DNA of 64,000 bases from Neckera pumila. Taxonomy: Eukaryota > Streptophyta > Bryopsida > Hypnales > Neckeraceae. This document shows positions 22,285 through 33,885 of this stretch, one piece after another. Under the pieces are notes generated by a model. The model was not told the DNA's origin and made no database searches. It saw nothing but the letters and a program-made list of their open reading frames with translations. Every line of letters starts with the position of its first letter. Position 1 is the first letter of the stretch. Location: the NCBI GenBank assembly GCA_963969595.1, contig OZ018409.1, positions 2,420,501 to 2,484,500 on the forward strand, given 5' to 3'. The translations under genes and the position numbers were made by a program.

Positions 22285-24612
22285 ATGCCGGAAAGGAAGG
22301 GCTCGGAATCTTCTCCCAGTACTTGTGTTCGAGGATGTTGCCGGAGCTATTCTTTCCCTTTGGCCATCCCTAAGTCTGATATCCAAATGGTGGCTGAAAT
22401 TGCTCGGGGTAAGTAAGAATCTCATCTTTGTAAAATTTTTATCAAAAATATTGAACGTGGTTACAGGTTCCTGTTTATAGAGTTTCGGACTACGTTTCTA
22501 TTCATCAGGAATTCAAATGATACCGGTTGGTTTAGTGTATTGCTGATGACACCTTCATATCCGTCAGAAAATTATCAAACATGTAGTCCATTAAAAGCTT
22601 AGATTTCAGAAAATTCAGGTTGAGAACTCATTCGCATGGTTTAGAGTGGTTTCTCTTATTAAAATGGAAATATTGAATGTGAGTTTAGTCCCTATTTTTA
22701 GATAGGGTTCCAATGCGCTTAAATTCTGGTTATCTGGATATTGTAAAAGTAAATCATGAATTTTCAAAATGTGAGTAAAACCATGGGTGGGATTTGACCC
22801 CTTATTGTCATGTTCACTAGATTCTAAGTATGCAATTCTCAGCAGCATTAGTCCACTTATGGCAAAAACTCTCCCACGAGAAAGGATTCACTATTTTACT
22901 TGTGACCCTCATCTGTGTATTATTTCCTATTTGCAATGATGATCCAGGGGTTGAAAGCGTAGTATGTGAAGCTCGGTTTGGTGGCAAGTCCGTAGCAGCG
23001 AAAAATTCTCGTCTGTCTACAACTGATGATATGAACCGATTCCACACAGAATTGCAGATGCTTGGGTTAGTAATCCTTCACGTTTTGGGTTCCCTATACT
23101 TTCTCAATTGTTTTCTCCAACCTTTATTTTTAGGGTTGAACTCAGATTCTAGTAAAGTTTCTTCTAACTCTAAGTGCAGAATGTTCTGCTTGTCTTTTTT
23201 TGTTCTATAGCAAGTTGAATCGTCCAAATCTTGCTACTTGGATCGGTGCACGTGCTTATCCACCCGACTACTACTTCCTGTATGAGCTCTATGAGCATGG
23301 GAACTTGGGTGATGCACTTCACGTGTCTGATTGGCGACAAGTTATGACCATGGGAACTCAATTGGGTTATGCTATCCTGCTACTATTTTTGAGTTTTTTC
23401 ATCGTGGAAAGCAGTTTTGTGTTGTTTCTTTGCTTTGTGAATATTAGGGGATCTCAGGTTTTAGTGCTTCACCTAAGGCGCTACAATACTTACACAAGGA
23501 GGGCTTTGCGCACCGAGATGTGAAGTCGGTCAATATTCTGGTTAGTGCTTCTCAATTTGAGCTTATTGTTGTACTTTGGAACTTCTATTGGCGTGCTTGG
23601 GGTAATTTACCCCTATATGACGGAGATTTCATGGTGTTAGTATGACCTGTTTGATTGCACTTATAGTAAAAGGTTATATTACAGATGGGACCAAATTTAA
23701 GCACTAGAATCAGTGAAGATCATTGCTCTTGTTCGTCGAAAGTACAATAAAATCGAATTAAGAGAATTCCCTATGTGACCTGCTCAATTTATTCTATAAC
23801 AGTATTTTCTTACGATTTTGGGTATGGTACCTGGCAGGCACACACGGTTCTGGAGATGAAATTACTCAGAGCAACAGCTCTCTTCGGCTGTAACTTCACA
23901 AGGCTTGAGACCTGTAATTGCAGGTCCAGAATCTGGTAATCCTTTACGTACAGTTGTCGACCTTCACCGAACAATGTTGGCACTGCGACCCTGCAAAGCG
24001 TCCGTCTTTTGACTATGTAGTGCAGTACTTGCATGAAATCACTGCCAAACTATTCTTTGCTCAGAGCATAGTTTGGCAGTGACCAGAGAAACCAGATGTT
24101 TCTATCTCATCAAGCACTGATACGAATGGACTGCAAGCAGGTTTGAACTACACTCGGGAGAAGAGAACAGATGTGAACTGGGCCTCTCGGACTGTTGAAG
24201 GATTGAGATCCACCGTTATGGAGCCTTCAACTCCTGCTTGGCTAATCCGAGGACTCAAGCTACCTCCCCGGCGCTGTCAATGGGTTCATTTGCAACAAAA
24301 GGAGCAAGACAAACAATGGAGAATAGGTACTCCTTAAAATCTCAGCTGGGAGAAGCTGCGAATGTTTACGCTTTTGGCGTCTCTGATGGACATCGAGGTA
24401 TGTTATTTGAAATTCACTTTCCCGTCATTTTGGGTAAATTGCTATCAATGAGTTTAATATAAGAAACCAAGAGAAAGAGACGTTGATCTTGCTACCATTT
24501 TGCTTTTGACATGATATTTTACGAATGGATCAGGACCTGAGGCAGCAGAGTTTGCAGCTAAGTATCGCAATTCCTGCAATTTTGCTTTCAATGGCTTCCA
24601 CTTGTAGGTACA
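22285..24612 (+). pseudogene. Broken protein-kinase/PP2C fusion gene
   Basis: Exons align by eye with the plant 'protein kinase and PP2C-like domain-containing protein' (At2g40860 type). 22285-22408 encodes the N-terminus with CVRGCCRSYSFPL and AEIARG. About 22948-23065 encodes the glycine-loop/Lys region (ESVVCEARFGGKSVAAKN). From 23211 comes LNRPNLATWIGARAYPPDYY, then at about 23480-23540 EGFAHRDVKSVNIL, the catalytic loop. The DFG and activation segment are missing. 23837-24100 covers the kinase C-lobe in shifting frames (VLEM, YSEQQLSSAV, QCWHCDPAKRPSFDYVVQYL). 24238-24400 is the start of PP2C (MGSFATKGARQTMENR, FGVSDGHRG), and 24535-24608 continues it out of frame. Frameshifts near 23860, 23970 and 24565, the missing segment and the absent PP2C metal-binding remainder indicate a pseudogene. 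Retained introns imply a duplicated rather than a processed copy. Confidence 0.85.
24041..24080. repeat. Perfect 13-bp inverted repeat, 14-nt loop
   Basis: ACTGCCAAACTAT at 24041-24053 is exactly complementary to 24068-24080. It lies at the end of the kinase-domain remnant. Confidence 0.9.
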
Positions 24613-25140
24613 CCATTTGTTCTACAATAATTAGCGCATTGGCCACTTGTTGCCAGAGTACATTTCACTCAATAGCTTCTTGATGGTGGTCTCAAGGTAC
24701 ACTGCTAACAAGAAGAAATCATTTAGTCTTTAGCACACTATTACATGAAATCATGGATAACACTAAATAGAATAAACGGATTAGTGATCCACAGAGTTTT
24801 AAAGATCCTGCTCTACATAAGACAACTTCGCGTTCCATTTCACTCAGTTTGCCACTATTTCTAAGCTCAGCTGGCCAATGTTATGTGTGCAGTCGTTACT
24901 CTCCCTTTTTGGAAGTTGAACGTGCTATTTGTTACTTGGAGATTGCCGAACGATTGTTTACAGGAGAGGAAAAGCTGTTCCTCTTAATACGGTATTATTT
25001 GTCCATTATGTGTCCATAAACATTTCTATTATTCAGAACTCAAAGAAAGGAACGCAAAGCTGAACTTTCAGTTAAAAATTGGGTGATTCGAATGAACAAT
25101 TCCATGGATACCGCAGAGGTTAGTAATGTTCGAATTTGAA
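24613..25140. other. Intergenic or decayed PP2C region
   Basis: The remaining PP2C exons would be expected here. I find no GDSR-like or other metal-site segment, only weak coding-like scraps. Confidence 0.35.
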
Positions 25141-25146
25141 TAATTA

Positions 25147-25600
25147 CTAGGATGCCCTGTGCCGTTGCCACATTGGAATAAAATAAAAGTAAAAGTAAAA
25201 GTAATTTTTTAGTTCATAAAATCTTCCAAATTCATACCTTTTCTGTTGTGAGTCAAAACACCACAAAAGAAAGTCAGTCCTTGCACCCCTCCTCAGAGAG
25301 ACACTTCTTGCATAGAGCTTTATGACAGTCCAAGAATGCAACCAGGGATGCATGGTTCTAAAGATCTCACTATAACAAACAAAATAGAACAAAGTAGACA
25401 ATCTAATTTAAGCAAACGGGGACGCATAGTTGTACAATAGATATCTCCACATAATAAACAAAACAAAGCAAACAACCTAAATTAAGCGACCAAGGATGCA
25501 TGGTTCTAGAGATCTCATTGTAGCAAACAAAACAAAACAAATAGCCTAACTTAATGTATGGGTTTTGAGAAAAAGAACCAAGAAATGTTTCCATAACAAA
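25147..25600 (-). repeat. Family E repeat with three 74-bp tandem subunits
   Basis: A reversed family E segment is followed by three units near 25347, 25421 and 25495 sharing GATGCATGGTTCTAGAGATC-like and AACAAACAAAACA blocks. Confidence 0.7.
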
Positions 25601-26915
25601 CCAAGAAAATATTTTAGTTTTGGTAATAAAAATCTAATTCTAAACCTCTACAAATCAAATGAATGAACATCAATTTCATTATATTGATGGTATTCCAACA
25701 CTTTGGCACCTTTCAAACATTAAAAAAATGTTATAAAAAAAATTGGTTTTTTGTTTCTTACTTTTGTTGTATTTGCACTATTGGCCTACAAAGTCAAACA
25801 ACCTTTACCATGTTCTATTTTTTTGTTAATGACATTTGCTTTGAAATATAAATCTATACTTGTCCCAGATTTTAGTCCTTTCTGTACATATAAATCACAA
25901 TTTTTGGCACCTTAACAAATTTGACTTAACTGGCGTTGGAAGTTCTCACTTTAGCAAATTAGTCCAGTATTCCAATTAAACTTGCTTCCATGTCAAATAA
26001 CTTTGTTAAATTGACAAAAAAAACACAACTTTTGCATATCCTTTTTTGTTTGGCTCTATAAAACCTAGCTAATCCAATACTCTCCTAGTTTACATATTCT
26101 CATTTTTTGCAAATAAATGTCACAAATTTGGTGCCAAATATATGCCAATATAACAAAATTAACCATATAAACATTTAACATTTAGAGCATATTACTCTAA
26201 AATTATAATGTGAGATTGAAAGTGGCCAAAATATTAAACAACAACAATTTTGTTATTTAAACAATGTTAATCTTGTTAAATTGACAATCTTTCATGTAGC
26301 ATTTTGTCATATTCATTAGCTTATTATACAGATAGATTAGGTAAATTGTTGTGCGTTTCATCATTGCATTGCATTGCACTACTTGCTAGGCTAGAATTTT
26401 CACCCTGCGTCCCCTCTCTTACTTCCTGAGCTCCAGCTCTCCAAATCATTACATTTTCTCCCTTGCTTGAGGGTCCATTTAACCCTTGATGCCAGATTGG
26501 TGACCATAGAAATCATCCCTTTTGGCATTGTATGACATCATTTACTTTGAAAAACCAAAAGTACTCATTGGAGGTCAAACTTATATTCATGATCTTTCCT
26601 TTCTACACAAAATTCCAAGCATGATTAGTTGCACTTTTGTCCTATACAAAAGGATTCTCTGTCATTCATTGACCAAAACAAGGCCGCAACATTGTTTATG
26701 GGTTAAGAGAGAATTGCCCATTACTGCTATTCACCCAATTTTGCGACTTACAGGAATGCAAAACCCTCCCATATATTTGCATCAGTGGCCCACCCATTAC
26801 CACAATCTTAGCAACCCATTATCATAAAGGCAATGCACTTGGGAAGTGGACACATTAGTTCACACTTTCACAAAGATCTAACCAAATTCCTTGAAGGGTC
26901 TATTCACACTTTAAC
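25601..26915. other. AT-rich intergenic, nothing firm
   Basis: A slightly less AT-rich stretch at 26340-26830 has a 101-codon frame with no recognised domain. It could be old retroelement sequence, but nothing supports a call. Confidence 0.35.
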
Positions 26916-27076
26916 ATTCACTATAAGAAACCTGCGTTTAAGCAACAACCACAATTTTTTTAAATTGATTTTAGGCAATGTCAATGTTTACAACCCAATA
27001 TTTTTATGTCAACAAGAACGTTCAACATAACATCAATATTGACATAAAAATATTGGATTGTAAACATTGACATTAC

Positions 27077-28395
27077 TTAACCCCTAAGGTTTTTGACTAT
27101 GTTTTCATCAAAATTGCTCCAAAACTGCCATTTCTAATACAAGTAACAAATTTTAGAGAAAAAAACAATTTTGAACACATGTAATCATAGAATCTTGTAG
27201 TGCACTGGTTTGAAGATATGTGGAAAAACTTTCAAAATTTTTCACCATATAGATTGCAAGTTATAAATTTTTGAAGTGACAAAAATCCTCTTTTTGTTCC
27301 TGCAAAAAATTGGGCAGTTGCACTTTACAAGTTTACATTTGTATGAGAAAATGTCAAAAATGGTGGTTACTCTTTGGATTTACTCTTCAAGGCAAGTTGG
27401 CTACATGCTTGAAAATTTTTCAAGTCATTTGGAATTGTACAATATATAGGAAAAAAATAATAAATAGAAAAAAATAGATAATGATTAATACTAAATTTTT
27501 AAGAATTTAATTATGGAATTAAAAAATGCCAGTTCCAAAGGTTGTAATGATGTAATAAACAATCTACACCCATTTTCATTTTTTTAATAAAAAATATTGG
27601 AATTTGAGTTAAATAATGGACTTCAAAGTTTATTTTAGAGTAGAGATTCTATAACATTAGAGCAAAAATTAGCCCTCTGGAAGGCCACTCCAAGTTGACA
27701 TGTCAAGCTATTTCAAGCTTGGCCTGCCAATCTGGAAAAGTACCCCTGATGAACAGTTAGAGTGTCTAACAGCTCATTAGAGCAGTTAGATTTTGTAAAC
27801 TTTTTATTTTTTATTTTTTTATAAAAATACTCTTTTAAGATAGTATTTTTTTTTTTTTTAATAAATTTTTATTTGTAAATCTAAGTTCCTACGCCATTGT
27901 CACTGCAGTTTCAATTGCATAAAAATAGGGGAAAAAATCATTTTTCAACCCCTTAAAACTAAATTTTAGAGTACTAAAAGAGTCCATGGAGCAACCTTGC
28001 AAGGGATTGATTTTTTCTCTAGTGACTATCCCAAAACTAAAACTCCTCATAACTTTCATTTCATTGATAAAAATGGAACAGTTCAATGCTTTCCACCTAT
28101 ATACAAATTTAGAAAATCAATTTTAAATTTTCATTTTTTCTAAAAGTGACTTTTACAAAAAAGAAATTGAGTTGCCCAGGGCCCTAGATTGCTTGCCGAG
28201 GAATGAAAAGGACATATCATACAATAACTTTTTAACCATGTAGTCAAAAGTTATGAAAACTATTGAGTCTTGAAGCTACTCCTTGGGCACATGTTGTATG
28301 AAAATTAAAAAACAAAAACAATAAGAATTCCATTTGTAGTGAGCTACCCAAAAACGCCATGCTATCAAAAAAGCATGTTTAAGGCTTTAGGGGTT
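27077..28395 (+). mobile_element. Family A TTAA element, copy A3, with nested family B
   Basis: Starts TTAACCCCTAAGG and ends GGCTTTAGGGGTTAC (last TTAA mutated to TTAC). The interior matches A2 and A6 except for the insertion at 27657-28030. Confidence 0.75.
27657..28030 (+). mobile_element. Family B MITE-like element, copy B2
   Basis: Bounded by ATTAGAGCAAAAATTAGCCC and TTGATTTTTTCTCTAGT, with the interior blocks GAGCAGTTAGATTTTG and CATTGTCACTGCAGTTTC. It interrupts family A sequence that is continuous in copies A2 and A6. Confidence 0.7.
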
Positions 28396-28785
28396 ACAAT
28401 CCATTTAAAAAAATTGGGACTCATTATTTGAAACGTAGGTTTTCTATAGTGATTTTAGCTTTGAAAAATTATAGAAAATTCATTTCTTGTTGAAATGTCT
28501 TCATTTGTTTTGCAAATGATTTCTGTCAAACTTTTAAATCTTTTAAAAATATGGAAGTTGACAAATAGCTTCTCCAAAGTACCTAGATAACAAATCTATG
28601 TAATAATGGAAAATTCTATCTTACATGCTTATAATGTCGTGGAGTTGAAATTTCTAAAATATAGTAAAATTGATGTTATAATGTTATATACTTATACTTA
28701 TGTAAATTGCTAGCTTGTCCAAAGCAAAAAAAGAAGCCCCTCTTGATCGCATTTTCATGCACAACAATACGTGTACCTTTCAAAG

Positions 28786-29341
28786 GATTTCTAAAAATAA
28801 TTGATCATATATTGTGTAGACGTCCACAAAGTAAGCTTCTTTCTACTTGCATTTTGAAACATATAAAAAAATGATTTTTTTTTTTTTTTTTTCTTTCAGA
28901 GTGCCATTTTCACCATCTAGGATAGGTATAGATTTCAGAACTGCCATTCTGAACCTTCTGAACCATCTAAGACAAGTATAGATTTAAAATAGCCATTTTG
29001 AACTATTTTCATGCCATTTTAAAAAATTATTGCCATTTTCAAGAAAATACTTATAAATGGACAATTTTTTATTTTTTATAATTAATTTTTTCCTATCTTT
29101 TACAAATTAAATCATCAAAGCATCTATTTTCTTAAGATTTGGTGCTTTTCTAGTTCTTCTATTTAGAGAATTTTTCTATGATTTTCTTTTAGTGGTTACT
29201 TTCATCTCTTGGGTGTATAAATTGGCCATACTTAAAAAAATAAAATAAAAAATATTTTATTAATTTTAAAGTACTCCAGGAAAAAAAAGCATGAGTACTA
29301 TATAACGCAACAAATAGTATAAGTGTTTCGTGCCATTCACG
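28786..29341 (-). mobile_element. Family C element fragment, copy C4
   Basis: Shares GTAGACGTCCACAAAGTAAGC-type and ACAAATAGTATAAGTGTTTC blocks with other family C copies. A unit like 1330-1440 (CATCTAGGATAGGTATAGATTT) sits within it at about 28913-29000. Confidence 0.5.
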
Positions 29342-29349
29342 TACGAACC

Positions 29350-30109
29350 TATCTTACCGACGAGACTTTCTTCATTCCCCAAACCAGACTTACCGACGAG
29401 ACTTGAATGCGAGCTTGAGTATATATATTGCGTGCAACAGGAGAACTGATATATTGTTAAGGTCGGCGGGAAGGATTGCTCTCAGACTACATGCATTCTC
29501 GAATTATGTAGGCTTAGCCTTCCAGTACGTTTATCTTCTATGAAAAGCGAGATTTTCGTTTTGGTCGTTGAATGCTGTCTGAAAACGTAAAAAAAAGCGA
29601 GATTCTCGATCTCTAGTTTCCCGTTTTGCAGTTTGCGAAGTCGACTGGAAAATTTTCTGCCACAGATAGATTTTCTTTGTTTGCCACTTTTGGTTTCAAA
29701 CGACCCCTAATTTCCCCGATTGATCGTTCCTAGTGCAAACTGCAAAATCATCTGCCTGGAAATTTTGTGCTACAAATAGATTTTCTTTGTTAATTTGCCG
29801 CTTTTCATTTCGAATGATCCCTGATTCTTCCGATATGTAGTTTCTAGTGCAAACTGTAAACAGCATGTGCCTGGGAAGCTAATGTGAATTGTTGCCGTAT
29901 GGAATGCAGGAAAATCTCCAAGTTGTAATGGCCCGGATCGTCAAGTTCGTTCAATTGGCGCAACTCTAGCCTGAATGCCCCAAACCGTGACTTTCATCTA
30001 CACCAGGCTTCGAATTGTAGGGTTGGTATAGATTTCTCGATTCAGTCAGGTCAACCACTACGGTTACTGCAACATCTTATACGTCACTCGATAGTTCAAG
30101 AGTTTGATA
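29350..30109 (+). promoter_or_regulatory. Upstream region of the AP2-like gene, with duplications
   Basis: Two copies of CTTACCGACGAGACTT (about 29353 and 29390). An imperfect tandem duplication of about 110 bp (29648-29757 / 29758-29872) shares ATAGATTTTCTTTGTT and CCTAGTGCAAACTGNAAA-type blocks. At 29940-30030 lies a copy of the cluster motif GTCAAGTTCGTTCAATTGGC, also found near 31606, 33285, 34712, 41568 and 42438. The promoter itself is not mapped. Confidence 0.55.
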
Positions 30110-31369
30110 ATGGATAGCAATGGGATATATAATCAGCATGATACAACCGACGGCCTTGGCGTTGAGAGCGCCATCTCTCCGACCGACACACAGAACGCAT
30201 TTCCGGATGAACGCGATCAGCAGCAGCTTCTAGAACAAGAGCAGACCATGTTCCTAGATTTTCTGCGCAGCGATAGTGAGTCTGAAAAGGAGGATTCCGA
30301 AGGAGATGGCGACCAGTCTGAAAAGCACAAGCAACAGTGTTCAGAAAAAATTGGTTCCAACTCAGAAGTGGTCGAAGGAGAGTCCTCGCAGGTCCAGCGA
30401 TTGGTTTTGAGAATGGATAGCAAAGGTATAGATAATCAGCATGATACAACCGACGGCCTTGGCGGTGAGAGCGCCATCTCTCCGACCGACACACAGAACG
30501 CATTTCCGGATGAGCACGATCAACAGCAGCTTCTAGGAGAAGAGGAGACTACGTTCGATTTTCTTTGCAGCGACACTCAGTCTGAAGAGGAGGATTCCGA
30601 AGGAGATGGCGATCAGTCTGAAAAGCAAAAGCGTTCAAAAAAAATTGGTTCCAATTCAGAAATGGTCGAAGGAGAGTCGTCGCAGGTCCCGCGATTGGTT
30701 TTGTCTCCAGGTTCCAAGTCCCAAGGAGTTACATACAACAAAAACAACAACCACTGGGAGGCGCACATATGGATCACGGACACCGTCCTCCCCGGACGCA
30801 AGAAGAATGGAGTCCAAATCTTTGCAGGCAACCACCGTACCGAGGACGCCGCCAAGCATGCTCACGACAGATTGGCCATCAAGTTCGACATCCGTGAAAC
30901 TAAGAATGGCAAGCCATACTATCTCAACTTTCCTGAATCTGCACAAGCGGATTTCTTGGCCGAGTACCGGGATTGGAGCCTCCGGGACTTTTTGTGGCAG
31001 GTTCGACGATCGTCTTGCAAGTTCAGCTGGGGCAAGAGCAACATGAAAGGGGTGACTGTGAGGACCTCCGCCAGGAAAAGGCTCAAAGCAGGTGAAGAGG
31101 AGTCTGGACCAGCAAACCGGTATGCAGCGAAGATCTGCCAGGGCAAAGGCCAAGATAAGAAGACGGCGAATATTGGGACGTATGGAATCGAGGAGGAAGC
31201 TGGAAAAGCTTACGACCGAGCTTTGTTGTTTATCAACAAAGATAAGGAGGTGGCGGAGCTGTGGCATGTGATCACAAATTTTCGGCCTAGTGACTACACT
31301 GACGCCGAAATTCTGGAGGCTGGGAGGAAGCTCATTTTCACAACATGCAAGGCGAGAGAAATGCATTAG
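30110..31369 (+). CDS. Divergent AP2-family protein with two AP2-like domains
   Basis: A 419-aa intronless frame from the ATG at 30110. Residues 1-101 and 102-199 are near-identical acidic Ser/Glu-rich repeats (TTDGLGVESAISPTDTQNAF), encoded by a direct DNA duplication at 30110-30412 / 30413-30706. Residues of about 204-275 form an AP2-like domain (QGVTYNKNNNHWEAHIW, EDAAKHAHDRLAIKF, LNFP). A linker with WSLRDFLWQVRRSS resembles the linker of double-AP2 proteins. Residues of about 312-391 form a second domain (KGVTVRTSARKR, RYAAKI, ANIGTYGIEEEAGKAYDRA). The order AP2-linker-AP2 places it near the AP2/ANT/WRINKLED subfamily, but several core residues differ and the second domain has an insertion, so DNA binding is uncertain. 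Probably a nuclear transcription factor or a derived relative. Lack of introns is unlike typical euAP2 genes and suggests a retrocopy origin. Confidence 0.8.
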   Translation: MDSNGIYNQHDTTDGLGVESAISPTDTQNAFPDERDQQQLLEQEQTMFLDFLRSDSESEKEDSEGDGDQSEKHKQQCSEKIGSNSEVVEGESSQVQRLVLRMDSKGIDNQHDTTDGLGGESAISPTDTQNAFPDEHDQQQLLGEEETTFDFLCSDTQSEEEDSEGDGDQSEKQKRSKKIGSNSEMVEGESSQVPRLVLSPGSKSQGVTYNKNNNHWEAHIWITDTVLPGRKKNGVQIFAGNHRTEDAAKHAHDRLAIKFDIRETKNGKPYYLNFPESAQADFLAEYRDWSLRDFLWQVRRSSCKFSWGKSNMKGVTVRTSARKRLKAGEEESGPANRYAAKICQGKGQDKKTANIGTYGIEEEAGKAYDRALLFINKDKEVAELWHVITNFRPSDYTDAEILEAGRKLIFTTCKAREMH

Positions 31370-31980
31370 ATTCCAAAGTGATCGATTTGCATAGTCGTTG
31401 ATTTCGTGACTTGATCCGTGATGATGTGTATGTAGACACACCTTGTATTGGATGACTCAGTTGCCTTAAGGACTGTATAACAAATTGGAAAATATTAATG
31501 CCTGATGGAAATATGCGGGGGTATATGGTCGTACTAATTAGATGCATTAGCGTGTATCAGTGGGCCCAAATTTTGTAACTTCCTTGTAATCAATTGTGTG
31601 AAACATCAATTTCGTTAATAAAATTGGGGATATTCCATTACTGTGGCGTGTTGCAACCAAAATCTAAACCCGTGGGGGAGGACTCTTTGGAGGTGTCGGA
31701 TGGTGTGATGGTGGCCGGCCGCTTTGTCGAGGAACCTTCAGGAGAGTCCGATCCGTAAACTTGCACAACAGTGGATCAGTTACGTCGCAGCAATTAATCC
31801 ATTCTGAGATCGAGAACAGCAAACGTACATGCATTCATTGAATGATATCTGTGCTCATCCATACCATCTTTGTTATGGAAATAACATCCCACGTACCAGT
31901 TCCTTCCAGGGGCCATGGGCTGATCGAGCATGTTCATATGTCAAGTATTGTGATAATCATCCAACTTTCACAAAATATTC
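31370..31980 (+). other. 3' flank of the AP2-like gene
   Basis: Probable 3' UTR, then a copy of the cluster motif (ATCAATTTCGTTAATAAAAT followed by GATATTCCATTAC) at about 31606-31650. Confidence 0.45.
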
Positions 31981-31983
31981 TCC

Positions 31984-32232
31984 TCAATCGTCCAAAATCC
32001 ATTCAAGCGCTTCTTCTCGTCCTCCGCTTCGAACTAGTCGGCTCCCAGCGAGGAGACGACGCAGGGTTTGATGCCGCCGATGGCCGGCGATGGCGCCGAT
32101 GTATAGGGCCAGGTAGGAGAGTCTCGTGGAGAGGTGGGAGTCGTTTTGGCAGTTGGTTTGAGTGGAGGCTGTGAGCAGGGAGCCGGTTTTAAGGAAGTTA
32201 TGGCGACTGTCATTCAAGGTGCGGAGGACCAT
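31984..32232 (-). other. Possible small gene, 82 aa
   Basis: A minus-strand ATG frame lies in a GC-rich patch, with an Arg-rich C-terminal half (HRRHQTLRRLLAGSRLVR) ending in EEALEWILDD. No family recognised. It could be an exon of a decayed gene; nothing else in the neighbourhood completes it. Confidence 0.25.
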
Positions 32233-32249
32233 GCCCTGCACAATATGTC

Positions 32250-33280
32250 CAGGATAGGCGCGCTTTCATTCTTGCCAGAAATTCTAAGAGCTTTGTGAAG
32301 ATATATGTCACAATTTTTGGCTTGTGGAATATTGCCAATTTTAAAGAATTGAAGTTATCATTAACTTTTATTGAGTGGCAAATGTGAGGATAAGCCCTTT
32401 TTCTAGGGGTTTTGAAAAAGTGCCAAGATGGCGATCACTTAAAATTTGGCGAAGCATTTTATTTCTTTGTACATCCATAAAACACTTTTCAATCAAATTC
32501 ATACACTTTTTCATCCAAATTTTACAATTTCATCTATATTTTAAATTGGATTGAAATTTTTCCTGGCGAAAAAAAAAAGATTATCACTATGAAATGGTTT
32601 TTTCTGGCTCCATTTCGCCCAAAAAAGGAGGGCAAGTGAGGATCATTGTTCATTGTTTATTTGTTATGGAATGTGATATGCACAAAAATAACATAGATTC
32701 TTGGGGACTATATGTTAAGCTCACTTTTAACAGAGAATTACAGGGCCAAAGCAAGACTATCTCTGTCTAAGAATCTGAGATGGACAGACTCACGGAGGTT
32801 ACTTGGGTTAGATCCAGGGCTTTGTTTTTTCATTTTATATGAAGTACCAAAGTGACGATATAAAAGGTTAGTGGTGTTCTAAATTTCAACATTCATCCAC
32901 ATATTGGATAAGAATCATTACATTAGCACATACCACGATTTCTTCCCATGTTTTAGTCAAGTTCTTTTATTTTGGTGCAATCCAGCACCAGAACCCCCCA
33001 CAAAAAGCCCTAGATAGATATTTTGGTTGGCGTTAGTTGTGGTGTCCATCTCTCCCCTTTTCAACATCCAGATGAGGATGTGCTGTATCGTTTTTTTTGC
33101 TGTCAAATGAAATTTTAATGTGTGCCAAAAAGATGAATAAAAAGAACGTAGATTTGTGGAGCAAGACAGCCTGATTGCTTTCCCTGAAGGAGAGAGAGAG
33201 GAACTGAGAAACTAAATTCAAAGGTAAAGTGGGCAATGAGGATCCATAAAAATTCAATGCTTGTGCGTGCTCGTTGCATT
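32250..33280. other. Intergenic, nothing identified
   Basis: AT-rich with no supported gene. Confidence 0.4.
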
Positions 33281-33281
33281 G

Positions 33282-33885
33282 AACATCAATCTCGGTAAAT
33301 TAGCGACATTCCACAACCTAAAACTTGTACCTTATATTTTTTTTAAACTAGGCAGATATAGATTTTGGGTTCAGGTTGCTCCTCCTGAACTATGTCAAAG
33401 TAACGGAATATCGATTAAACAAAATGAACGTTATTAGCCTCGGTAGTCTCGTGTTTGAGGCTAATCTTGCCAGCAGGTTTGGGTGAAGAGCAATTGATGG
33501 TCTCGCAAGTTGGGAAGGCAAATAAAAGGGGTTTCCAACCAGAGACTGAAACATTTTTCTGCGACTTGGGCTTGGAAGGCGCTGCACCAGTCCAACTGCT
33601 CTGGATCGCTTCTAAAGCCATTGCATCAGGTACTCAGTTCGACCTTCAGTTCATTTTCTGGCTTAAGTTGTCTAGATCATTTGTGATGCAGTGGAATTCA
33701 TTACTTTCTCTCATTAGAGTTATTGATAGCACTAGGAGGCCTTCACTTAGACTAAGAGACCTTAACTTCAAGTTCTCTAAGTCATGTTTGATCGAATTGA
33801 TTGTTCACGTTGCAACGTGTGTTGCAGCTAGCGTTTGTTGGTTGCATCAACTAAGGCCACTGTCGACGTACCTGGAGGTCCGATC
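33282..33885 (+). promoter_or_regulatory. Upstream region of the 33.9-kb gene
   Basis: Begins with the cluster motif (ATCAATCTCGGTAAATTAGC then GACATTCCACAAC). The open stretch 33497-33628 ends at a plausible GT donor (GCATCAG|GTACTC), and CAG acceptors occur before 33829. However, no joining keeps the frame of the downstream repeat protein, so I treat this as a leader, possibly with an intron. Confidence 0.4.

Larger units (their letters stand above)
26919..28451. mobile_element. CACTA-type element carrying nested elements
   Basis: The left end CACTATAAGAAACCTGCGTT and the inverted right end AACGTAGGTTTTCTATAGTG are flanked by ATT on both sides (26916-26918 and 28452-28454), the 3-bp target duplication typical of CACTA elements. 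Only about 160 bp (left) and 55 bp (right) belong to the host element; the rest is a family A insertion (27077-28395) that itself holds a family B MITE (27657-28030). The left part has a foldback with arms of about 35 bp (26978-27013 / 27040-27076). No transposase. Confidence 0.8.

Noticed and set aside
30656..31441. 261-codon frame on the minus strand opposite the AP2-like gene
   Set aside because: It is the antisense shadow of the AP2 coding region; the plus-strand frame has recognisable domains and the minus-strand frame none.
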